64,000 nucleotides of DNA from an uncultured Eisenbergiella sp. (GTDB taxonomy: Bacteria; Bacillota; Clostridia; Lachnospirales; Lachnospiraceae): contig CANQUI010000001.1 of assembly GCA_947626995.1 (NCBI GenBank), positions 59,234-123,233 on the forward strand, given 5' to 3'. Each line of letters opens with the position of its first letter. Positions within the stretch are counted from its first letter, which is position 1. Positions 47,474-56,110 of the stretch are shown here, one piece after another. Both the position numbers and the translations under genes were made by a program. The notes beneath the pieces were generated by a model, which was not told the DNA's origin, did not search any database, and saw only the letters and a program-made list of their open reading frames with translations.

Positions 47474-49640
47474 ATGACGAAAAAAATTTTGTGTGTTATA
47501 TGTATCATATCGGCTCTGCTGCTAGGGGGGGGGTATTTATATATCGCAGAGGCGGCCGGTCTATCTGGAGTATGAAACGGTAAATGATCAGAGAGATGCG
47601 ATCTTTTGTATGAACAGTTCGCGGCAGGAGATCATTCAGACGTTTCATATGCCGTACAGCATTTTATACGGTATTGCTTTCAGCTCGGATCTTTATGACA
47701 GGGTCAATCATTCTATCTGGCAGTGTGCGGTTGTGGAGGCAAAAACCGGAAAAACTGTCTGCCGGAAAACCTTTTTGGGCAACGATGCGGGATATTATTT
47801 TCCGATTTTGAAATTCAACCATTCGGTGCCGGTAAAAAAAGGTGAGATTTATGAATTGCATTTGTGGCCGCAGAAGGTTTCAGAGCAGAGTGCGTTGGGA
47901 TTCTTTTATTCTTTACAGGAAAGCGCGGAAGAGGAGCTGCTTTTGAACGGAAATCCTGTTTCAGGGCAGTTATGTTTTCGTATCTATGGAGGAGACGGTA
48001 GTTTCTGGTGGAGCGGGCTGGCGATATTGCTTTCCGCTTTTGTTGTACTTTTCGGATTACGGTTGTGCCGGCTTTTGGAGAAGGGGAAAAGCTGGCGCAA
48101 AGATCGTCTTTTAGGATGCATCCTGATTATTCTGTGTTCCTTCCTTATGTGGTCCGCTTTTTCTTCCCAGAATTTCTACGGTGATGAAACTGCCGCTATC
48201 ATAGAGGGCATGATCCTGTCTGAAGGCGGCGTATTGTATCGGGATTGTGTCGAACAGCATATGCCGGTTGTGTCTTATCTGTGTGCCGTTTTTTCCTGGT
48301 TGGGAGCAGAGACGGTTCAGCAGTTTCGGCTTTCCTGGTATCTGTTTTTGTCCGTAATATGGGGCGGCCTGTACTGGCGGCATGCGATGCGGTTTGGGAA
48401 AAGGCTGTTTTTTCTTCCTTTTTTGTATGCGCTGCTAGTTCCATCCGGAGTGGTTCCTTACGGATATGTATTATTGGGGGACGGAATTCAGGGAATTTGC
48501 ATGATTGCCCTCTTTTTGGAATTCCTTCGATATTGGGAGGATCAAAAATTGGACTGGGGACGGTCTGCTGTTTTGGCAGCATGTATCCTGGGATGTGTCG
48601 GTACAGAGTTCATAAGTCTTTATGTGCTTTTCGCCGTTTTTTTGTTTGCTCTTTGCCGGGAGATCGGCTGCTGGAAAAGGCGGGGTTTTTACGTTCGGAA
48701 TCTAATCGAAAGATATTATAAAATTGCGGTATTGATTCTGGTCCCGGTTCTGATTGCCTGTATTTATTTTGCGGCGAACCACGCTCTGAGAGAGATGTAT
48801 GAACAAGCGTATCGCTTTAATGTGGATATTTATTCCCAATATGTTGCGGACGGACTTGGGAACAATAAGATTGCGCCGTTTATATTAGGATTTCAGCAGT
48901 ATTTTGGTTGTTTCACAGCGCATCTGAAACAGGTTCTGTCGGGGCAGGCTGAGGTATCGGCATTTGTCCGACTGGCTCTGATGTTCGGAACCGGTTTTTC
49001 TGTTTTTTCGCTGTTTCGGACAAAAAAGTATGGGGTTGCCGCTTGCCTGGGGATTTGTATTTGCCTTTGTTCTATTCGGATTATGGAAGAACCGTCATAT
49101 CTTTCCGGAGTATGGTATTCTTTTCACGGACAGCCTGCCTGGGGACTTATGATCCTGACCAATGCGCTTTATTTGAGGCCTTCCGTTGTGAAAGGCGGGA
49201 AATTGATGACCTGGGGTGTTTTATTTACGGCGGTGGGAATCTTTGTTACATCTTTCTGCAGTTTTTGTTTGCAGCCGCAATCGGCGGTCGGGGAACTGGA
49301 GCATGCGGTAGTGGAACTGACGGATGCCGGTGAGGCTGTTTTTATGGATGCCTATGAAACCGTTTCTCCTTATCTGTTGTACAAAAAGCGTTATCCGGTC
49401 AACCGTCTGCTTTGGATGTTTCCATGGTATCTGGATCGCTATGAACAGCAAACGATAGACGATTTAAATACAGGGCTGCCCAGGATTGTTATTTTTGATG
49501 AATCAAGGCAGGTATGGGAATATCAGGATTATTTCGGCGCTCTGCCGGATGCGCTGCGGAAAAAATATATACGGTTTTCGGATAATGAAGAAGAAGGATG
49601 GCCGTATCGGATATGGATGCTGACGAACCCGGACGGCTGA
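47474..49640 (+). pseudogene. GT-C-like polytopic membrane protein, paralog 2, frameshifted at a 9-G tract (candidate phase-OFF gene)
   Basis: ATG 47474 reads MTKKILCVICIISALLLGGGYLYIAEAAGLSGV* ; with 8 G it reads ...LLLGGGIYISQRRPVYLEYETVNDQRDAIFCMNSSRQEIIQTFHMPYS, continuous with ORF 47610-49640; predicted 721 aa versus 720 aa for the intact paralog at 49794. Confidence 0.88.
47525..47533 (+). repeat. Homopolymeric G9 tract inside coding sequence
   Basis: CTA GGGGGGGGG TAT read directly. Confidence 0.95.
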
Positions 49641-49702
49641 GGTTTTCTCTGCAAAAGGAAGGGTCGGTATCCGTATAGCAGGAAGAAAATTGGTTTTCTG
49701 TA

Positions 49703-49731
49703 TTGAAAAATCAGGGCTTCCTTGTTATATT
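49703..49731 (+). promoter_or_regulatory. Sigma-A-type promoter, repeated leader copy
   Basis: TTGAAA (49703-49708), 17 nt, TATATT (49726-49731). Confidence 0.65.
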
Positions 49732-49793
49732 TAACTATGATTTTGAAATTGCGAAGAAGGGCACGGAACCAGTTTATGAAGGATAATACAAAA

Positions 49794-51956
49794 ATGGAAA
49801 AGAAAATGAGGAAGAAACCGTGGAACTGGTTTTTGTGGATCGTTGTCCTCATTTGCCTGGGCGGCGGTTATTACCTGTCGCGGACAAAACCGGTTTATCT
49901 GGAATATAAAACGGTAAACGACGAGAAGGAAGATACGTTTATCCTTGACGACACGCAGCAGGAAATTGTACAGACCTTTCGTATGCCGTATCATATTCTG
50001 TCCGGCGTTCATTTTTTTACGGATGATCGTGGGAAAGACAATAATTCTACCTGGCAGTGCACGGTCATAGAAGCGGACACACAAAAGACAGTTGCCTCCA
50101 TGACTTTTTTGGGAGATGAAAATGGTTCCGATTTTCCGATTCCGAGGTTTTCGCATCCTGTGCCGGTAAAAAAGGGCGCGATCTATGAGCTGCATTTGCG
50201 GGCATTGTCCGTATCCCAACAGACTGCGCCGGGATTTTTTTATACGAAAAATGAGGGATCGGATGGACCGCTGACTCTAAACGGAAAATCAGTGGGCGGT
50301 CAGTTGTGCTTCGAGATCTATGGGGGAGACGGCAGTTTTTGGTGGCTGGGCTTTTCCGGCGTGCTGGCCATTTTGCTGTATGCTTTTTTGCGGCGCCTGA
50401 AAAGGCTTGCTCTTGAAAGGGCGGACTGGCGCGGCGACCGCCTGCTTTGCAGTTTGGCGCTTACGCTGCTCACCTTTCTTATGTGGTCCGCGTTTTCTCT
50501 GTTTGAGGCGCATACGGATGAGATCGCAGCAATGCTGGAAGGAATGATCGTTGCAAAGGGCGGCATCTTGTACAGGGACTGTATTGAACAGCATATGCCG
50601 ATCATATCCTATTTGTATGGGTTTTTCACCCTGCTGGGAGCAAAGAACATCGTGCAGTACCGGCTTTCCTGGTATTTGCTTATATCCGTGGCCTGGGGTG
50701 GACTGTACTGGCGTCATGCAGAACGATTCGGAAAAAGGATGTTTATTCTTCCCCTGCTGCAGGCTTTGCTGATTCCGTCCGGGATACTTCCCGAAGGATA
50801 TTTATTGATGGGGGATATGATCTTTGCAAACTGCATAATCCTGCTTTTCCTGGAATTTATTCGATATTGGGAGGACGGAAAGCTGGGATGGGGACGTTCC
50901 GTTATTCTGGCGATTTCTGTCTTAGGATGTATTGGAACGGAATTTCTCAGTCTGTATGCGCTCTTTATCGTTTTTCTTTTTGGCTTGTATCGGGAAATCC
51001 GGTATTGGAAACAGACAGGCCTGCACCTTCGTAGTTTTCTGGAAAGATACTATAAACTTGTCGTTTGTATTTTTGGCCCGGTACTGATTGCATGTATTTA
51101 TTTTAAGGCAAACCATGCCCTGCGGGATATGTATGAACAGGTGTACCGATTCAATACGGAAGTATATCCTCTGTACTGCGGCGGATTGGGCAACAATAAG
51201 ATCGCGCCGTTTCTGCAGGGGATCAGGAACTGCTTTTATTTTATTCAGGTTCAAACGGAGCGGATCTTTTCTGCCCAATCGGATCTGGCGGGCGTCCTGC
51301 GGCTGGCAGTTTTGTTGGGCGCCGGATTGTCCCTGAAGAGATTGATCGGGCAAAAAAAATATGGGATCGCCGTCTGTTTGGGACTTTGTATTTGCGCCTG
51401 TGCCGTCAGGCTGATTAATGACCAGATGACGGTTTCTCTGCATGGTCAGCCGGCATGGCATTTAATGGTTCTGACAAATGTGTTATTTCTGAAGCCCGTT
51501 TCTGCGAAACCGGAAAAGATAGCGGCGGGGCTTTTCGGAATTATGTCCCTGGGAATCTATGCGGCAACTTTTTTCAACCTGTTGCTGCAGCCGCAGCCCG
51601 TAGTGAATGAGGTTGAGCATGCGGTAGTGGAGTTGACAGAGGAAGGAGAACCTGTTTTTCTGGATGCTCTTGCTGTGGAATCACCATATTTACTTTACAG
51701 GGACCGGTATCCGGTGAATCGGCTGCTTTGGATGATGCCATGGTACATGGATCGATACGAAGAAATCGCCGTAGATGATCTGAACGAGAAGCTGCCCGGA
51801 ATTGTTATTTTTGATGAGTCAAGACCAAGCTGGATATATGAACACTATTACAGTGCTCTGCCGGATGCATTGCGCAAAAAGTATACTCGGTTTTCTGATA
51901 ATGAAGAAGAGGGATGGCCGTATCGGATTTGGATACTGACAAATCCGAACGGTTAA
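49794..51956 (+). CDS. GT-C-like polytopic membrane protein, paralog 3 (intact frame)
   Basis: MEKKMRKKPWNWFLWIVVLICLGGGYYLSRTKPVYLEYKTVND; TDEIAAMLEGMIVAKGGILYRDCIEQHMP; here Gly-Gly-Gly is encoded by GGCGGCGGT, not a homopolymer. Confidence 0.75.
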   Translation: MEKKMRKKPWNWFLWIVVLICLGGGYYLSRTKPVYLEYKTVNDEKEDTFILDDTQQEIVQTFRMPYHILSGVHFFTDDRGKDNNSTWQCTVIEADTQKTVASMTFLGDENGSDFPIPRFSHPVPVKKGAIYELHLRALSVSQQTAPGFFYTKNEGSDGPLTLNGKSVGGQLCFEIYGGDGSFWWLGFSGVLAILLYAFLRRLKRLALERADWRGDRLLCSLALTLLTFLMWSAFSLFEAHTDEIAAMLEGMIVAKGGILYRDCIEQHMPIISYLYGFFTLLGAKNIVQYRLSWYLLISVAWGGLYWRHAERFGKRMFILPLLQALLIPSGILPEGYLLMGDMIFANCIILLFLEFIRYWEDGKLGWGRSVILAISVLGCIGTEFLSLYALFIVFLFGLYREIRYWKQTGLHLRSFLERYYKLVVCIFGPVLIACIYFKANHALRDMYEQVYRFNTEVYPLYCGGLGNNKIAPFLQGIRNCFYFIQVQTERIFSAQSDLAGVLRLAVLLGAGLSLKRLIGQKKYGIAVCLGLCICACAVRLINDQMTVSLHGQPAWHLMVLTNVLFLKPVSAKPEKIAAGLFGIMSLGIYAATFFNLLLQPQPVVNEVEHAVVELTEEGEPVFLDALAVESPYLLYRDRYPVNRLLWMMPWYMDRYEEIAVDDLNEKLPGIVIFDESRPSWIYEHYYSALPDALRKKYTRFSDNEEEGWPYRIWILTNPNG

Positions 51957-52063
51957 GGACAGAAAAGTTGCGGAAGATTTGATGATACTTCAGAGGACGT
52001 TACAGAAAGAAAAAGGAATCCGGTGATCAACTGGCATTTTGCATATCAAATTTGTGGATAACC

Positions 52064-52093
52064 GAGGGGGAGCAGGGATCCCCCTCCTTTTTT
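52064..52093 (+). terminator. Rho-independent terminator
   Basis: Perfect 8-bp stem GAGGGGGA/TCCCCCTC, 7-nt loop GCAGGGA, then CTTTTTT. Confidence 0.8.
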
Positions 52094-52288
52094 GCGGCAA
52101 ATTCGAGGATTTGACAATGAAACAGACTATTTTCTCATCCGGCAGATACGGATGAGCTGATGATTCTTTCACGGGCCGTTTTTCATTGACCGCCTCCCGT
52201 ATTTTCTCCGCAGAAAGCGTCCGGACAGGGGAATCCGGAAAAAGGCCGCATGAGAATCAAAAAAAGAGATGAAATCCGGGGGGTAAAA

Positions 52289-52297
52289 TGGTATAAT
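52289..52297 (+). promoter_or_regulatory. Extended -10 promoter upstream of rfbF
   Basis: TGGTATAAT; -35 region weak. Confidence 0.55.
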
Positions 52298-52349
52298 ATA
52301 AACGAGTGTGTATCGGATGGATTCTGAAGAAGAAAAGGAACAGGATAAA

Positions 52350-53132
52350 ATGAAAGTCGTAATCTTAGCCGGCGGGTTCGGCACACGGATCTCAGAGGAA
52401 TCTCAGTTTAAGCCAAAGCCGATGGTGGAGCTGGGCGGCAAGCCGATTCTGTGGCATATCATGAAGCTGTACAGCCATTACGGGTTTCATGAGTTTGTGA
52501 TCTGCGCCGGGTATAAGCAGCATGTCATCAAAGAGTATTTTGCCAATTATTACCTGCATACATCGGATATCACGTATGATTTCACCGACGGCCGGGGAGA
52601 GATGATCGTGCATCACAGCACGCCCGAGCCGTGGAAGGTGACTATTGTGGATACGGGGCTGCACACGCAGACCGGCGGCCGGGTCAGGCGGGTCCGCGAT
52701 TATCTTGACGGGGAGCCTTTTTTGCTGACGTACGGAGACGGGATCGCGGATCTGGACATCGGCAGGCTGGTGGCGTTCCATCAGTCCCATGGCAAAACCA
52801 TCACCATGTCCGCTTACAATGCCGGCCAGCGTTTCGGCGTGCTGGATATCGGAAAGGACGGACAGATCCGGGAATTTCGGGAGAAGACGCAGGGAGACGG
52901 CAACATGATCAACATCGGGTTTATGGTCTGTCAGCCGGAATTTATTGATTATATCGACGGGGACGACACGGTGCTGGAGCGCGAGCCCATGGAGCGGGCC
53001 GCCGCAGACGGCGAACTCATGGCGTATAAGCATGAAGGCTTCTGGCAGTGTATGGATACCCTGCGCGAAAAAGAACAGTTGGAAAAGCTCTGGAATACCG
53101 GGCGGGCGCCCTGGAAAGTATGGGAGGACTGA
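52350..53132 (+). CDS. rfbF: Glucose-1-phosphate cytidylyltransferase
   Basis: MKVVILAGGFGTRISEESQFKPKPMVELGGKPILWHIMKLYSHYG; YKQHVIKEYFANY; FWQCMDTLREKEQLEKLW. Confidence 0.95.
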   Translation: MKVVILAGGFGTRISEESQFKPKPMVELGGKPILWHIMKLYSHYGFHEFVICAGYKQHVIKEYFANYYLHTSDITYDFTDGRGEMIVHHSTPEPWKVTIVDTGLHTQTGGRVRRVRDYLDGEPFLLTYGDGIADLDIGRLVAFHQSHGKTITMSAYNAGQRFGVLDIGKDGQIREFREKTQGDGNMINIGFMVCQPEFIDYIDGDDTVLEREPMERAAADGELMAYKHEGFWQCMDTLREKEQLEKLWNTGRAPWKVWED

Positions 53133-54199
53133 TGGGAACGGCGGATTTGGAATTTTTCAGGGGAAAGCGGATATTTGTGACCGGGCATACCGGTTTTAAG
53201 GGATCCTGGCTGTGCCGGATCCTGACGAACGCGGGCGCTTTGGTCACCGGATACAGCCTTGCGCCGCCGGAAGAGGACAATCTGTATTGTCTGGCCGGTC
53301 TGGAGACAAGAATGTCCTCTGTGATCGGCGACGTACGGGACTTTGCTTCCCTGAAAACGGCTTTCGACGCCAGCCGTCCGCAGATCGTTCTCCATCTTGC
53401 CGCGCAGCCCATCGTCCGGGACAGTTACCGGGACCCCGCCTATACTTACGGGGTCAACGTCATGGGAACGGTGAATCTGCTGGAGTGCGTCCGTCAGAGT
53501 TCCTGTGTGCGCAGCTTTTTAAACGTCACCACCGATAAAGTATATCTGAACGACGAACGGCAGGCAGGATACCGGGAGGAGGATCCGCTGGACGGCTACG
53601 ATCCGTATTCCAATTCCAAATCCTGTGCGGAGCTGATTACGCACAGTTACCAGAAAAGCTTTTTTACCGCCTCCGGACCGGCCGTTTCCACCGCGCGGGC
53701 GGGAAACGTCATCGGCGGCGGGGACTTTGCCCACGACCGTATCCTGCCCGACTGTGTCCGTGCGGCCAGGGCCGGCCGGCCCGTGATGGTGCGCAATCCC
53801 CATTCCATCCGTCCTTATCAGCATGTGCTGGAGCCGCTGTTTGCGTATCTGCTGATCGCCCGACGGCAGTATGAGGATCCGTCCCTGGCCGGCTGGTACA
53901 ACGTGGGTCCCGACGAATGTGACTGTATCACCACAGGGGAACTGGTGGATCTGTTCTGCCGCTTCTGGAAGGACGGCGCGTCCCGGTGCGACCGGGCCCA
54001 GGAAGGCGCTCCCCATGAGGCGAATTCTCTCAGGCTGGACTGCGCCCGGATCAAATCCGTTTTCGGCTGGGCGCCCCGGTGGCATATTGATGAGGCCGTA
54101 CAAAAGACGGTGGAGTGGGAAAAGGTGAGAAACGCCGGAGGAGACGTGGCCGCCGAAATGGACCGGCAGATCGTTGCATACGGAAAGGAGACGGCATGA
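53132..54199 (+). CDS. rfbG: CDP-glucose 4,6-dehydratase
   Basis: FFRGKRIFVTGHTGFKGSWLCRIL; HLAAQPIVRDSYRDPAYTYGVNVMGTVNLLE; RAGNVIGGGDFAHDRILPDCVRA. Confidence 0.95.
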   Translation: MGTADLEFFRGKRIFVTGHTGFKGSWLCRILTNAGALVTGYSLAPPEEDNLYCLAGLETRMSSVIGDVRDFASLKTAFDASRPQIVLHLAAQPIVRDSYRDPAYTYGVNVMGTVNLLECVRQSSCVRSFLNVTTDKVYLNDERQAGYREEDPLDGYDPYSNSKSCAELITHSYQKSFFTASGPAVSTARAGNVIGGGDFAHDRILPDCVRAARAGRPVMVRNPHSIRPYQHVLEPLFAYLLIARRQYEDPSLAGWYNVGPDECDCITTGELVDLFCRFWKDGASRCDRAQEGAPHEANSLRLDCARIKSVFGWAPRWHIDEAVQKTVEWEKVRNAGGDVAAEMDRQIVAYGKETA

Positions 54200-55122
54200 G
54201 AACAGCCATTGTTTCCGGGGCCAACGGCTTTGTGGGAAGCGCGCTGGTACGGGAGCTTTTAAAGGAAAATTATGGCGTTATCGCGCTGGATCAGGAAGGG
54301 CACTGTGAGAATCTTCCCGACGATGCGCGCCTTGTTTTTGTCCCCTGCGATCTTTCCGAAACGGCGCGGCTGCCGGACAGGATCGCGGCAGCGGAATACG
54401 ACTTCTTCTTCCATTTTGCCTGGGTGGGGAGCGCGGGGCCAAAAAGGGCCGATACCGCGGTTCAGCTGCAGAATGCGCAGTGGACGGTGGACGCCCTGCG
54501 GGCAGCCAAAAAGCTGGGCTGCCGGCGTTTTCTGTGCGCCGGGAGCATCATGGAGCAGGAGGCGATGGCGGCGGCCTGGACGCAGGGCAACAGACCCGGT
54601 CCGGGATATATTTACGGCGGCGGGAAACTGATTGCGCACATGATGTGTATGTCCGTGGCGGCCCAGATCGGTATCGACCTGGTCTGGCCGCAGATCACCA
54701 ACGCCTACGGCGTGGGGGAAAGAAGCCCCCGTCTGGTAAACACCACGCTGCAAAAGTGCATCCGTGGGCAGATCCCTTCCTTTACCGCCGGCACGCAGAA
54801 TTATGATTTTGTTTATATCGACGATGTGGCCCGCGCCTTTTTACAGATCGCCCAAAAAGGCAAGCCCTTTCATTCCTATCTGATCGGCAGCGGACAAGCC
54901 CGCCCGCTGCGGGAATTTCTGCTGGAAATGAAGGAAGCCGTGGCGCCGGATCTGGATTTTTCTTTCGGAAGCGTCCCGTTTACGGGCATCAGCCTTCCCA
55001 GGGAAGTGTTTGATACGTCCGCTACGGAGGAAGACACGGGCTTTCGGGCCGGGATCGGGTTTGCCGATGGCTGCCGGCGGACGATGGCGTGGCTGAAGAC
55101 GCTGGAAGGAGAACAGACATGA
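54196..55122 (+). CDS. NAD-dependent epimerase/reductase (SDR), likely CDP-sugar reductase
   Basis: AIVSGANGFVGSALVRELLKENY; FVYIDDVARAFL; directly coupled to rfbG. Confidence 0.82.
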   Translation: MRTAIVSGANGFVGSALVRELLKENYGVIALDQEGHCENLPDDARLVFVPCDLSETARLPDRIAAAEYDFFFHFAWVGSAGPKRADTAVQLQNAQWTVDALRAAKKLGCRRFLCAGSIMEQEAMAAAWTQGNRPGPGYIYGGGKLIAHMMCMSVAAQIGIDLVWPQITNAYGVGERSPRLVNTTLQKCIRGQIPSFTAGTQNYDFVYIDDVARAFLQIAQKGKPFHSYLIGSGQARPLREFLLEMKEAVAPDLDFSFGSVPFTGISLPREVFDTSATEEDTGFRAGIGFADGCRRTMAWLKTLEGEQT

Positions 55123-55148
55123 ACGTCTGGGGAAAATGAGAGGCTGCT

Positions 55149-56009
55149 ATGGTAATTGTTGGGATGTCGGGAGGTCTGGGGAACCAGATGTTCCAATTCG
55201 CGCTTTATGAGAAACTGAGACATTTGGGAAAGGACGTATATTTGGATCGCAGTGCATTTGAAACAGGATGGAGTCCCTGCGATTTTGCACTGGACCCGTT
55301 TGGGATATCCTATCGCACCGCTGAAAAGAAAGACGTTTACAGATTGTCGGAACGTTCCTTCCATCCTGCCGATAAGCTCCGGCGCAGGCTGTTCGGAGCC
55401 AGAAAGAGCTATTATACGGAAGATATCCCCAAAGGGTATCAGCCGGAGATCCTGTCAATGGAAAATGTGTATCTGGACGGTTATTGGCAATGCGAAAAAT
55501 ACTTTCTGGATATCAGAGATGAGATTGTGAGGGATTTTTCTTTTCCGGGTGCGGTCAGCGCATCGGCGAAAGCGTGGGAAAAGCGGATCGACAGCGGGCT
55601 TTCGGTCAGCGTCCATATACGAAGAGGGGATTATCTTACCCCCGGCAATGCCAGGGTCTACGGAGGGATCTGTACGCTCGCATACTATAGGAAAGCGATG
55701 GAATGGTGCCGTCGGAAGTTTGACGCGCCGGTCTTTTATATTTTTACAAACGACGGTCCCTGGTGCGAGTCAAATTTTTCCGACGCGGATATCAGGATCA
55801 TCCCGCAGCAGGAGGGACGCGGGGACTATGAGGATATGTACCTGATGACCCGTTGTGCCCATCATATTGTTGCGAACAGCAGTTTTAGCTGGTGGGGTGC
55901 ATGGTTGGGGCAAAACCCGGGGAAATGCGTATTGGCTCCCGAAAGGTGGTTTGCACATCTTCCGGTTTCCGATGCGATATGCGATACATGGATACGGGTG
56001 GCCGGCTAG
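55149..56009 (+). CDS. GT11 alpha-1,2-fucosyltransferase family protein
   Basis: GMSGGLGNQMFQFALYEKLRHLGKDVYLD; SVHIRRGDYLTPGNARVYGGICTLAYY; NSSFSWWGAWLGQ. Confidence 0.95.
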   Translation: MVIVGMSGGLGNQMFQFALYEKLRHLGKDVYLDRSAFETGWSPCDFALDPFGISYRTAEKKDVYRLSERSFHPADKLRRRLFGARKSYYTEDIPKGYQPEILSMENVYLDGYWQCEKYFLDIRDEIVRDFSFPGAVSASAKAWEKRIDSGLSVSVHIRRGDYLTPGNARVYGGICTLAYYRKAMEWCRRKFDAPVFYIFTNDGPWCESNFSDADIRIIPQQEGRGDYEDMYLMTRCAHHIVANSSFSWWGAWLGQNPGKCVLAPERWFAHLPVSDAICDTWIRVAG

Positions 56010-56016
56010 AAAAATG

Positions 56017-56045
56017 TTGCGAAACAGAAGGGCGCATTTTATAAT
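56017..56045 (+). promoter_or_regulatory. Sigma-A-type promoter upstream of 56111
   Basis: TTGCGA (56017-56022), 17 nt, TATAAT (56040-56045). Confidence 0.5.
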
Positions 56046-56110
56046 ATTTGATGCAAATCATTATAAGGGAATGTTCTTTTATAAGGATATTGAAAGGATA
56101 CGGGAGATAG

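Noticed and set aside
47610-49640. Start codon at 47610 as given by the ORF track
   Set aside because: Homology to the 49794 paralog extends upstream through YLEYETVNDQRD and across the G9 tract to ATG 47474.
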